64,000 bases of DNA from the NCBI GenBank assembly GCA_029260555.1, contig JAJDCZ010000003.1, positions 1 through 64,000 on the forward strand, given 5' to 3'. The stretch comes from Phycisphaerales bacterium. GTDB taxonomy: Bacteria > Planctomycetota > Phycisphaerae > Phycisphaerales > UBA1924. This document shows, in pieces, positions 15,774 through 24,892 of this stretch (its first letter is position 1; each line of letters opens with the position of its first letter). Made by a program: the position numbers and the translations under genes. Under the pieces are notes generated by a model, which was not told the DNA's origin, searched no databases, and worked only from the letters and a program-made list of their open reading frames with translations.

Positions 15774-18494
15774 TCACCCCGCTGCCAGCACATCGTCAGG
15801 CTCACGCACGATCAGATCATCAATCTTCGGTGCGTCCTTCAATGGGCGACCCGCTTCGTCGGTTAAGGCCTTGCCATCGTCAGTGCGAATAATTGCGATG
15901 GGATATTTTCGATCGTGAGCTTCAAGTTCACTGATCAGCCGCTCGCGCACCGCTTCTTCAAGCTCGGTCCACTTGCCTCGGCCTCGGCATTTGGGGAACT
16001 TGCTGCAACCCAGCCAGGGGCCACGCACGCCACTTCGCAAATTCAAAGGCGATTCACAGATCGGACAAGGCAGATCCGTCACCAGCGCTGGTCTGGATGG
16101 TGCTTTGATGTGTCCATGCTTGTCCAGGTTCAGGATCAATCCCGATTTCGGGTCTTCACCATCTTCTAACAGCGTGGTCAAAAATGGACCAAATCGCCCA
16201 TTCTTGCGGATCATGGGACGGCCTGTATTTGGGCAGACCACCCGTGTGATCTCAGGCCCCGCAGGCTTGCCATCGCGATCACATGGACAGGCGTAATCAC
16301 AATCTGGATACCGTGAGCAACTCAAAAATCTGCCGTTGCGACCAAACCGATACACCAGTCCTGCATCACATTTGGCACACCGATATTCATCAGGTGCAGG
16401 GGTGATTTCAGCTTTGGCGTGCAGGAGATTCTCATGGGCTTTTTCAAGATCGCTGGCAAAGGGGCCATAGAACCGCTCGAGCATCTCAACCCAATCCAGA
16501 TGATCCTCTTCGATCTTGTCAAGCTCGTTTTCCATCTGCCGGGTATAGCCAATATCAAGAATCTGAGGAAAGGCTTCGACAAGTTTGTCCGTAACCACCA
16601 TTCCCAGATCCGTGGCATAAAAGCGTCGATCGATCTGCTCAGCATAGTTTCGGCTCTGGATCACCTGGATGATCGAAGCGTAAGTGCTGGGTCTGCCGAT
16701 GCCTTCGCTCTCGAGCGTTTTGATCAGTGATGCTTCGGTATACCTTGCTGGTGGTGTTGTGAAACGCTGGTTGACCGCAGCTGCAAATGGACTGGTCTGG
16801 TCACCCTCGTTCAATGCTGGCAGGGTTTGCGTATCACTCGGAGGCACACCAGCTACCTTGTAAAAGCCATCAAACGCCAACATGCGACCCGTAAGCCTGA
16901 ATGTTGCCAGGCGAGCGGTGTCTCGGCCGCCCTGGATCAGCATGGTGGTTGAATCCCACTGTGCCTGGGTCATCTGGCAGGCGATGAAGCGTTCCCAGAT
17001 CAGGCTGTAGAGTTTGAGTTGGTCACCCTTGAGTGAGCTTTTGATTGCTTTGGGATCAAACCGCAGCGCGGTGGGGCGGATGGCTTCGTGTGCTTCCTGT
17101 GCAGCTTTGTTTGAGCTGGAGTAAAAGTTGGGCTTGTCAGGGAGATACGCGCTGCCAAAAGACTGGCTGATGTAATCGCGCGCCATGGAAAGGGCTTCGC
17201 CGGAGATGTGCGTCGAATCAGTACGCATGTAGGTGATCAAGCCCACAGGGCCTTCACCGGGGATTTCGATGCCTTCGTAAAGCTGTTGTGCAGCGCGCAT
17301 GGTGCGCTGGGCACCAAAGCCAAGTCTGGTCGAGGCAGCCTGCTGGAGCGTGCTGGTAATGTAAGGCGGCGGCGGCTTGGCCTTGGTCCGCTTCGTCGAG
17401 ATCGAAGTGATCTTGTAAGGCGTCTGCGGGTCCATTGTCCCCGATACAGTACGCCGATGGGCAGAAAGTCCCTTGCCCTTTTCATCATGGGTCGAGTCAA
17501 TGTTAATGTCGTCCAAGCCGATGAGCTGAGCGACTTCCTTGATCTGGCTGGTGATGTCTGTGCCGGGTTCAGTGGTGTTGCTGAGCCTGGGGTCGAACTT
17601 ATCTCCAGCGATTTCGATCAGCTCTGCTCTGAACGCTTTGTGGTCACTGAGCCACTGGTTTTGTGATTTGAGTGTCGGACTGTTGCCCTTGTCATCTTTT
17701 TTCTGCAGCAGGGAAGACCAATCCGGCATCAGCGTGCGAGCATTTGCAATCGAGTTGCAGAAACAGGCATTGATCTGCCAGTATTCCTCAGGTAAAAAAG
17801 CGCGGATTTCGCGTTCTTTTTCCACCACGAGACGAACCGCAACCGATTGCACACGACCGGCACTCAACCCGCGGGCAACCTTCTTCCAGAGCAGTGGCGA
17901 GACCTGATACCCCACTATGCGATCAAGGATGCGCCGTGCCTGCTGGGCGTTGACTTTGTCGGTATCAATGGTGTGCGGATTTGCAAAGGCGCGCTGGATC
18001 TCGTTCTTGGTGATGGCTGTGAAGACCACGCGCTTGGCCTGTTCGGGCTTGATACCCAGTTCCTGGGCTAAGTGCCAGGCAATGGCTTCCCCCTCACGGT
18101 CAAGGTCAGTTGCGAACCAGACTTCGCCGCCTTCACTGAGTGCGTCCTTGGCAGCGCGTTTGAGATCACGGACCACCGCATCCTTGCCATCAAGAACTTC
18201 ATAGGTTGGTTTGAACCCATGCTCCAGATCAACGCCGGGCACCGGGTCTTTTCGCCCGCCCTTGCTGGGAAGATCTCGCACATGCCCCACACTGGCCAGC
18301 ACCACATATTCCGGCCCAAGGTACTTGTTGATGGTCTTGGCTTTGGAAGGCGATTCGACAATCACCAGACTCTTGCCCTTGGCCTGACCAGCACGATACC
18401 CCAGCCCCGTGCCTTTCTTGCGGGTGGTCTTTTTCCCAGCAGCCTTCTTGGCTGTCTTTTTGTTTGACTTCTTTGCGACCTTCTTGGCCATCAT
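15774..18494 (-). CDS. topA: DNA topoisomerase I
   Basis: 906-residue type IA topoisomerase that relaxes negative supercoils. An unusual Lys-rich N-terminus (MMAKKVAKKSNKKTAKKAAG...) of about 40 residues precedes the TOPRIM domain (SLVIVESPSKAKTINKYLG; DLDREGEAIAWH). The catalytic Tyr422 lies in GLITYMRTDS. The C-terminus has a four-Cys zinc finger (CAKC...CSRYPDC), a degenerate one (CPNTGRPMIRKNGRFGPF, one Cys left) and a second intact one (CPIC...CSKFPKC). There are two adjacent ATGs at 18494 and 18491. A candidate promoter lies at 18523-18550. Confidence 0.97.
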   Translation of the reverse strand: MMAKKVAKKSNKKTAKKAAGKKTTRKKGTGLGYRAGQAKGKSLVIVESPSKAKTINKYLGPEYVVLASVGHVRDLPSKGGRKDPVPGVDLEHGFKPTYEVLDGKDAVVRDLKRAAKDALSEGGEVWFATDLDREGEAIAWHLAQELGIKPEQAKRVVFTAITKNEIQRAFANPHTIDTDKVNAQQARRILDRIVGYQVSPLLWKKVARGLSAGRVQSVAVRLVVEKEREIRAFLPEEYWQINACFCNSIANARTLMPDWSSLLQKKDDKGNSPTLKSQNQWLSDHKAFRAELIEIAGDKFDPRLSNTTEPGTDITSQIKEVAQLIGLDDINIDSTHDEKGKGLSAHRRTVSGTMDPQTPYKITSISTKRTKAKPPPPYITSTLQQAASTRLGFGAQRTMRAAQQLYEGIEIPGEGPVGLITYMRTDSTHISGEALSMARDYISQSFGSAYLPDKPNFYSSSNKAAQEAHEAIRPTALRFDPKAIKSSLKGDQLKLYSLIWERFIACQMTQAQWDSTTMLIQGGRDTARLATFRLTGRMLAFDGFYKVAGVPPSDTQTLPALNEGDQTSPFAAAVNQRFTTPPARYTEASLIKTLESEGIGRPSTYASIIQVIQSRNYAEQIDRRFYATDLGMVVTDKLVEAFPQILDIGYTRQMENELDKIEEDHLDWVEMLERFYGPFASDLEKAHENLLHAKAEITPAPDEYRCAKCDAGLVYRFGRNGRFLSCSRYPDCDYACPCDRDGKPAGPEITRVVCPNTGRPMIRKNGRFGPFLTTLLEDGEDPKSGLILNLDKHGHIKAPSRPALVTDLPCPICESPLNLRSGVRGPWLGCSKFPKCRGRGKWTELEEAVRERLISELEAHDRKYPIAIIRTDDGKALTDEAGRPLKDAPKIDDLIVREPDDVLAAG

Positions 18495-18522
18495 ATTCCC
18501 CGCAGTGTTCCCAGCTTCTATC

Positions 18523-18550
18523 TATATAAAGAAAGACACAGAACGATCAA
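18523..18550 (-). promoter_or_regulatory. candidate topA promoter
   Basis: On the minus strand TTGATC (18545-18550) and TATATA (18523-18528) are separated by 16 bases, a sigma-70-like arrangement about 30 bases upstream of the topA start. Predicted by pattern only. Confidence 0.45.
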
Positions 18551-18647
18551 GTAAGACCCCAATCGGCCCCTGTCAAGCACGCCCACCAAGTGGTCGCTCT
18601 TCTTATTGCTCGGCTCACCCGGTTCTGAAGATCAAAAAACCAGATAC

Positions 18648-19643
18648 TCAGTCATCAGGGCTGTCACCTTGGCCGCAAATCCTAACCAGTTGATTTGCAA
18701 TGGTTTGTGCTGGATTATCAGCATCTTCCCACGGGCAGGAAACCCGTAAACTTTCTGGTCGAATGCTGAGCCTGCGGATCCAGGTTCGTTGATTTTTTGC
18801 AAATCGCCGAGTCTGGATCTTGATCTGTTCAATGGCTTCATCCACTGAAATATGACCCGCAAGCGCAGGAATTACCTGTTTGTACCCCAACGCTTCAGCA
18901 GCCTGCCCCGCCAGGACTCCCTGGTTCATCAGAACCCGAACCTCGTCAATCAGCCCCAGTTGAACCATCTGCTTCACGCGCGCGTTGATCCGTGGATTGA
19001 TCTCCTGGCTTTGCCAGTCCAGCCAGATGAGCACCCGATCCGTGCGCACAACCCGGTCCCATTGCTTTTGATGCTCGGAGATCGGTTTTCCGGTCTGTTC
19101 GTGCACTTCAATCGCCCGGATGGTCCGCCTGCGGTCATTCTGGTGCAGCAGGGCAGCTTTTTCTGGATCAATCCGGCACAACCAGGTACGCAACTCTTCA
19201 TTGGACAGCTCAGAGAGCTTTGCTCGCAGCTGGGGGTTTGGCTCTGGGCCTTCAAACAGGCCATCAAGAAAGGCTTTGGCATACAGGTGTGTGCCACCCA
19301 CCACGATCGGGATCTGTCCCCGGCTTTGAATATCTGTAACAGCAGCTTCAGCTAGTACAAGCCAGTCGTTGACGGTAAACGCCTCGCCGGGGTCCACAAT
19401 ATCGATCAGCCAGTGCTTAATCCCGCCTTGTTCTTCCTGCGAAGGTTTGGCGGTGCCAATGTCCATGTGTCTGTAGATCTGAAAAGCATCAGCGGAGATG
19501 ATTTCTGCACCGGCATAGCCCATGGCTGTGAGGGTTCGAGCAAGTTTGAGCGCCAGTGAGGTTTTGCCGCCTGCGGTTGGGCCGACGATGACCGGGATGG
19601 GTAGTTTTTGAGCAGCGGGTTTGTGAGAGCCTGAGTGAGTCAC
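18648..19643 (-). CDS. miaA: tRNA dimethylallyltransferase
   Basis: Adds the dimethylallyl group to A37 of tRNAs reading UNN codons. The P-loop GPTAGGKTS, ISADAFQIYRHMDIGTAKP, HWLIDIVDPGEAFTVNDW and VGGTHLYAKAFLDGL blocks identify MiaA. The frame is open to ATG 19790, but that would overlap the divergent ftsK start and add 49 residues unlike MiaA. GTG 19643 gives 331 residues with the P-loop about 15 residues in, matching the family. The true start is uncertain because no convincing Shine-Dalgarno is visible. Confidence 0.93.
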   Translation of the reverse strand: MTHSGSHKPAAQKLPIPVIVGPTAGGKTSLALKLARTLTAMGYAGAEIISADAFQIYRHMDIGTAKPSQEEQGGIKHWLIDIVDPGEAFTVNDWLVLAEAAVTDIQSRGQIPIVVGGTHLYAKAFLDGLFEGPEPNPQLRAKLSELSNEELRTWLCRIDPEKAALLHQNDRRRTIRAIEVHEQTGKPISEHQKQWDRVVRTDRVLIWLDWQSQEINPRINARVKQMVQLGLIDEVRVLMNQGVLAGQAAEALGYKQVIPALAGHISVDEAIEQIKIQTRRFAKNQRTWIRRLSIRPESLRVSCPWEDADNPAQTIANQLVRICGQGDSPDD

Positions 19644-19729
19644 GAAGGACTGTATGAGCCTGTAGCTGGGAAAAAGCAGCGTTCTGGTGATGGCAGATCG
19701 GGTGAAAATGAGGGAAATGGAGGTTGTGC

Positions 19730-19756
19730 GGGGGAATTGGGGGCCGGGCGGGGGGG
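19730..19756 (+). promoter_or_regulatory. G-quadruplex-type motif in the ftsK leader
   Basis: Four G runs (5, 5, 3 and 7 bases) separated by 4, 2 and 1 bases, on the coding strand and ending 21 bases before the ftsK ATG. This fits the G3+N1-7 quadruplex pattern and would lie in the mRNA leader or the promoter. Any regulatory effect is speculative. Confidence 0.5.
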
Positions 19757-19777
19757 TGGCCGATACTCTGTGTTGAG

Positions 19778-22774
19778 ATGAGTACTTCAAGGAAATCGCT
19801 GCGCGCGGGCGAAGCTCAGGCAGAAGGGGCTGCTGGGCTGGTGTTGTTGCGCTGGATCGTGTGGACAGTCTCGCTGGCGGGGTGGCTGTTCGTAGTGGCG
19901 AGTTTGATCAGCTTTAATGCTGGCGATCCACCGACGCATGTGGTGTATCCAGCCAATGAGTCGATCGCCAACTGGTGTGGACCAGCGGGTGCTGCGGTTG
20001 CGTATTACCTGGCCCGACTGCTGGGAGCGGGTGCGTGGGTGTTGATGCTGGGATGGGCGATTCACCTGGTGGTGACACTATCGGGGCGGCGGGTGAGGTT
20101 TGTGGTGGTGCGGGCTGTGGGTTTGTTGATGGCCGCTGCGGGTCTGGGTGGGTTTCAGGCGATAGTGATGCCTCAATCGGGTTTGTTGTCTGGTTTGACA
20201 GGCGGATTGGCGGGGGGTGTTTTGAGCGCAGAACTGGTCACGCGGTTTGCAACTTTCGGGTCGATGCTGTGGCTTGGGCTTTTGATTGGCATAGGGCTGA
20301 TTGTGGCGCTGGATCGCTGGCTCTGGATGGGGCCGATGGCGATTGTGCGTGCGCTGAGTCCCGCGGCCCAAAGAGCAGGCTCAACAACCGCGACCACAGC
20401 CAAGGCGACCGGGAGCCTGATCGGTGCCTTGGCAACGATGGTCAAGAACAAGGCGCCTGTTGCAATTCGGCTGGATGATCTGGAAGATGATGAAGACCTT
20501 AAAGCGGTGAAAAAAGGCAAGAAGACCAAGAAGCGTGTTCGCATTGAGCTTGAACCAATAGATGAGATGGCTGGCGGGCTGGGTGGCGGGGAGGCTTTTG
20601 ATCCTGGTGAGGAAATGAAAGTCCAAGAAGATGAAGTGCTCGAGTGCAAGGTGGATGAGGAAGAAGAAGACGAGGATGAGCTTCCTGGAGCACCACAGGT
20701 CTTTGACAAGGATGCACTGAGAGAAAAGATCGCCAAGCTTCCGGTGCGATTTACCAATCTGGACAAGCAGGTCGCGACGGAAGACAACTTGCGTGATCTG
20801 CAGAATGTTGCGGAACTCAAGGGGTACAAGTTTCCGGGGCTGGATCTGCTTGAAGAGCCAGAGTCAAACTTCAGCGAGACACTGGAAGCCCAGGTGCGCG
20901 AGCAGGCTGAGGCATTGGAGTTTGCCTTGCAGCAATATCGCATCGAAGGCGAAGTTGTGGGGATTGAATCCGGACCTGTGATCACGCTTTACCATGTGCG
21001 TCTGGCACCGGGGACAAAGGTCGCCAAGTTGACAGCTGTGGCAAATGATATTGCCCGGTCACTTAAAGCGGTGAACTTGCGGATTGTGTCAAACATGGTG
21101 GGCCGGGACACGGTGGGGGTGGAGGTTCCGAACCCGACAAAGGAAAAGGTGAGGCTCAAGGAGCTTATGAGCAACACCGAATCCTTCGGGAAGATGAAGC
21201 TGCCGATGTTTTTGGGCAAGGATGCATCGGGTGAGCCTTTGATTGCAGATCTGACCAAGATGCCTCACATGTTGATTGCTGGCACGACGGGCAGCGGCAA
21301 GAGCGTGTGCATGAACACGATCATCATGTCGTTTTTGTACACGAAAAAGCCCAACGAGCTGAAGCTGGTGCTGGTGGATCCCAAGATGGTGGAGATGAGC
21401 CAGTTCAAGTCGATTCCGCATCTGATGTGTCCGGTGGTGACGGAGATGCCCAAGGCTGCGGCGATTTTAGAGTGGGCGATGGGGAAGATGGACGAGCGGT
21501 ACGAGCTGCTTGCTGAGGCGGGTTGCCGGGATATTGCCGGGTATAACAAGCTGAGCTGGGAAGAACTCAAAGAACGATTTGAGCCTGCCAGTGAAGCTGA
21601 GGAAGCGAGCATTCCGCGTCGACTGCCTTACATGGTGTTCATTATTGATGAGCTTGCGGATTTGATGATGACGACCAAGGAGGTCGAAGCATCGATCATT
21701 CGTATTGCCCAGAAGGCTCGTGCGGTGGGGATTCATTTGATTCTGGCGACGCAAAGGCCACAGGCGAATGTGGTGACAGGGTTGATCAAGAGCAACATGC
21801 CTTGTCGTGTTGCATTCAAGGTGGCATCGGGGATGGATAGTCGAATCGTGCTGGATCAGAAGGGTGGCGAGCTGCTTCTGGGTCAGGGCGACATGTTGTA
21901 TCTGTCGCCTGAGAGTCACAAGTTGATTCGGTGTCAGGGCACGCTGGTGGATGACAAGGAAATTCGCCGGGTTGTACGGTTTGTTAAAGACATTGCAGGG
22001 CCCAGCTTTGAAAGGCAGCTGATTCAGCTTCGCAGCGGCGATGATGATGAAGAAAGGCTGATTGAATCTGAAAACAACTCATCAGCGAGTCTGGCTGCGG
22101 CTCAGGAAGATCCGCTGTTTGATCGAGCGGTAGAGATCGTGCTCGAGTCCAAACGAGGCTCGGTGAGTCTGCTTCAGCGCAGGCTTGCGATTGGTTACAC
22201 GCGGGCAAGTCGGCTGATTGATCTGATGGGTATCGCGGGGATCATCGGCGAGCACAAGGGATCGGTGGCTCGACAGGTGCAGATTACACCCGAGGAATGG
22301 GAAGCCATGAAGGCTCTTGCAGAGGAAGAATCCCAAGCCAATCAACAAGGCGAACTCTTTGATGGGGCTGAGGGCAATGAGGCAGGTGAAGCTGTCGTTG
22401 AAGAGGGCGAGGGAGAATCGCCGCCTTGGGAAGAAGAGGATGTAACAGAGGAAGAAGGGGGTGATGAGGATGAATCTGAGGTTATTGATGAGGAAGAGGA
22501 ATGTGAGATCGAAGATGAGGATGACGAGGCGTATGAGGTAGAAGAAGCAGATCCAGAGGCTGAGTATGAAGAAGATGAGTACGACGAGGATGGTGATGAG
22601 GATGAGGGGGAGGAAGAAGAGTTTAAGGAGCTTGATGAAGCCGAAGAAGAGTCTGAAGACGAAGAGTTGATTGACGGGGATGAGGCTGAGCCTGAAGACG
22701 ACAGCGAGTTTGAGTCTGGCGATGATGAGCCTGAGATTCGGACTCCGGGGGGTTCTCGCGCAAACGCTCACTAA
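19778..22774 (+). CDS. ftsK: DNA translocase FtsK/SpoIIIE family with acidic C-terminal tail
   Basis: 998 residues from ATG 19778; the 18 codons upstream are G-rich leader. Moves and segregates chromosome ends at the septum. Order: four transmembrane helices (about residues 20-190), an acidic linker (DEEEEDEDELPG region), the alpha and beta motor domains with Walker A GTTGSGKS (502-509) and Walker B YMVFIIDELADLMM, and a winged-helix gamma domain (about 777-850; DPLFDRAVEIV...GYTRASRLIDLMG). After gamma, where most FtsK proteins end, there is a tail of about 150 residues made almost wholly of Glu and Asp. Divergent from miaA. Confidence 0.96.
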   Translation: MSTSRKSLRAGEAQAEGAAGLVLLRWIVWTVSLAGWLFVVASLISFNAGDPPTHVVYPANESIANWCGPAGAAVAYYLARLLGAGAWVLMLGWAIHLVVTLSGRRVRFVVVRAVGLLMAAAGLGGFQAIVMPQSGLLSGLTGGLAGGVLSAELVTRFATFGSMLWLGLLIGIGLIVALDRWLWMGPMAIVRALSPAAQRAGSTTATTAKATGSLIGALATMVKNKAPVAIRLDDLEDDEDLKAVKKGKKTKKRVRIELEPIDEMAGGLGGGEAFDPGEEMKVQEDEVLECKVDEEEEDEDELPGAPQVFDKDALREKIAKLPVRFTNLDKQVATEDNLRDLQNVAELKGYKFPGLDLLEEPESNFSETLEAQVREQAEALEFALQQYRIEGEVVGIESGPVITLYHVRLAPGTKVAKLTAVANDIARSLKAVNLRIVSNMVGRDTVGVEVPNPTKEKVRLKELMSNTESFGKMKLPMFLGKDASGEPLIADLTKMPHMLIAGTTGSGKSVCMNTIIMSFLYTKKPNELKLVLVDPKMVEMSQFKSIPHLMCPVVTEMPKAAAILEWAMGKMDERYELLAEAGCRDIAGYNKLSWEELKERFEPASEAEEASIPRRLPYMVFIIDELADLMMTTKEVEASIIRIAQKARAVGIHLILATQRPQANVVTGLIKSNMPCRVAFKVASGMDSRIVLDQKGGELLLGQGDMLYLSPESHKLIRCQGTLVDDKEIRRVVRFVKDIAGPSFERQLIQLRSGDDDEERLIESENNSSASLAAAQEDPLFDRAVEIVLESKRGSVSLLQRRLAIGYTRASRLIDLMGIAGIIGEHKGSVARQVQITPEEWEAMKALAEEESQANQQGELFDGAEGNEAGEAVVEEGEGESPPWEEEDVTEEEGGDEDESEVIDEEEECEIEDEDDEAYEVEEADPEAEYEEDEYDEDGDEDEGEEEEFKELDEAEEESEDEELIDGDEAEPEDDSEFESGDDEPEIRTPGGSRANAH

Positions 22775-23000
22775 ACAAGGCTTTGCAGCAAATTGCAGGA
22801 ATTGTTTTGAAATACAGTGGAGCGAATCCGGAAGACAACTCGCGGGTGTGATTGGCCGATATGTCTGAACACCTTGTGCTGAGGCGTCTGAGAAAAAAAC
22901 GAACTGTGTCATCCTGCAGGGGGTGGTGTGGGTATATGTTCTTAGAGAAGATCAGGTGCTCGGCGAGTCGAGTCACGAACTGGATAGTGAAAGGAAGATT

Positions 23001-24731
23001 ATGAGGATACTGCATCGTACACGCACCGCAGTTGCGGGCATTGCGCTGATTCTGGCATCGGCGGGCTCAGCGTTTGCTGATCTGCCAGCTGCTTTTGGGC
23101 GGGCACCAGCAGATGCACAGTTTGTTGTTTCAATAGGGGATGTCTCAGCGTTTTATCAGAACATTCAGGATCTGATTGCGGTGCTGGATCTGCCAGAAGG
23201 CGAAGTTGATCTGAGCATGGTTCAGATGGTGCTGGATTCGCCGCTGTTGAACCCGGCGGGGTCGATTGCGATCGTCAAGCCAGCGGGTGATGATGATCTC
23301 TTTGATGATCATGGCGTGATCGCCATTTTGCCCATCTCCCAGGCAGGTACAGACATGATTGCCCAGGCTGTGCAGGATCAGGGCGAGGGTGACACCATCG
23401 CATTTGATACGGGACAGTTTGAGCTTTTTGTGAAGGATCTGGGCGGCGGGTTTGCAGCAGCCTCTCCGTATCGGGAAGTTGTTGACGCGTTTGAAGCTGG
23501 TGCGGGTGGTCATGCAGCTCTGATGGGTTCATCGTGTCTGACGGTGTGCGAACAGAGCGATCTGAGCCTCTACTTCAGCCAAGGTGCGATGCAGCAACTC
23601 ATGAGCCAGGGCAGCGATCAGATTGCAGAGCAGGCTGAGGTTGCTGCGATGATGGGCGCGGATATGGGCGGCCAGATCGAACTTGTCGAGCAGTCATTTA
23701 CGATGGCATCTGAGTCGATACTTGCAGGGGCATTTGGGCTGACACTGGGGCGTGATGGTGTTTCTCTGGACTTTGCAACACAGTTTGAGGAAGGTTCGGA
23801 GTTTGCAAATGCTCTGATGATGCAAGGCAACTCGACGGGGTTGATGAATCATCTGCCAGCATCGCAGTATCTCTTCGCGATTGCAACAGACTCGTCTGCC
23901 AACGGATTCAAGAAGGTGTTCGAGGATCTTTTCAAGGATGAAATGGACGATCAGTTTGGCATGCACAAGTTGATGAACATGGAGCAGGCGCAAGGCGTAG
24001 CGATCACTGTGGGCGTGCCTGCGGGCGGCATCATGGGCGGGGTTCTGACCAATACGACAGCGTATTTCCGTACAGATGATGCAGATCAGTTTGCAGATGC
24101 CATGGCTGATGGCCTGAGGGAAGTCTCAAATAACGAACAGTTTGAAATCGACTTTGAGTATGAAGCTGGTGTTGAAACGGTTGATGGTGCATCGGTGGAT
24201 GCATGGTCAATAGGTGTGCCTGTTGACGATTCAAATCCCATGGCGATGCAGATGCAGCAGGCGATGGCGATGATGTTTGGTCCTGCGGGCAAGCCTTCGG
24301 GGTATATCGCCCGGACCGATCAGGGAGCTGTCATCACCTATTCCAAGAGCAAAGACCTGCTGAACCGGGCTGTGTCAGCTGCAATAGAAGGTGAGGGACT
24401 CGCAGATGACGAGCAGATGGCAATGGTTGCCAACCGACTGCCTGACAATCGCGTTTTCGAAGGCTACATGAATGTCAAGACGATCCTGGATCAGGTCTTG
24501 CCCTTTGCCTCGATGATGATGGGACCTATTGATGTTGATCTGCCCGAAAACATGGCACCCGTGGGTCTTGGAGCATCCCAGGGCGAAGGCGGGATTCATC
24601 TGAGGCTCGTGGTGCCATCAGATGTGCTGTTTGCAGCGACTCAGATTGCCAACCACTTTGCTGGGCAGGCAGAAGATTTTGAAGAAGATGAAGAAACTCC
24701 TGAAGAAGGGTCTAGACAGCCACGCTTCTAG
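23001..24731 (+). CDS. secreted protein of unknown function
   Basis: 576 residues from ATG 23001 with AAGGAAG 5 bases upstream. The signal peptide is MRILHRTRTAVAGIALILASAGSAFA-type, with cleavage likely after AFA. The mature part has no recognised domain; it is acidic and rich in Met and Gln, with alternating strands and helices and repeated GxxxxF segments. The C-terminus is acidic (DFEEDEETPEEGSRQPRF), so it is probably periplasmic rather than anchored. A strong terminator follows. It starts 226 bases after ftsK and may have its own promoter. Confidence 0.75.
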   Translation: MRILHRTRTAVAGIALILASAGSAFADLPAAFGRAPADAQFVVSIGDVSAFYQNIQDLIAVLDLPEGEVDLSMVQMVLDSPLLNPAGSIAIVKPAGDDDLFDDHGVIAILPISQAGTDMIAQAVQDQGEGDTIAFDTGQFELFVKDLGGGFAAASPYREVVDAFEAGAGGHAALMGSSCLTVCEQSDLSLYFSQGAMQQLMSQGSDQIAEQAEVAAMMGADMGGQIELVEQSFTMASESILAGAFGLTLGRDGVSLDFATQFEEGSEFANALMMQGNSTGLMNHLPASQYLFAIATDSSANGFKKVFEDLFKDEMDDQFGMHKLMNMEQAQGVAITVGVPAGGIMGGVLTNTTAYFRTDDADQFADAMADGLREVSNNEQFEIDFEYEAGVETVDGASVDAWSIGVPVDDSNPMAMQMQQAMAMMFGPAGKPSGYIARTDQGAVITYSKSKDLLNRAVSAAIEGEGLADDEQMAMVANRLPDNRVFEGYMNVKTILDQVLPFASMMMGPIDVDLPENMAPVGLGASQGEGGIHLRLVVPSDVLFAATQIANHFAGQAEDFEEDEETPEEGSRQPRF

Positions 24732-24766
24732 TTGCTATACTGGGCCCAACAACCAGCCCCCCCCCT

Positions 24767-24807
24767 GCGGGCCCATGTGCTTTTAGCCTTGGGCCCGCTC
24801 TTTTTTT
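24767..24807 (+). terminator. intrinsic terminator after the 23001-24731 gene
   Basis: A perfect 9-bp GC-rich stem (GCGGGCCCA / TGGGCCCGC) with a 14-base loop is followed by TC and seven T. Canonical Rho-independent terminator, 36 bases after the stop codon. Confidence 0.9.
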
Positions 24808-24892
24808 GCTTTGCTATGCTGAACGATGGGCTGAGTGACGGGTCAGCTCAGATCGAGGGTCGATAAACACTGCGATTGGACAGCGACAAGGC

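Noticed and set aside
19644-19790. Longer miaA starting at ATG 19790
   Set aside because: The added residues are unlike MiaA and overlap the divergent ftsK start at 19778.
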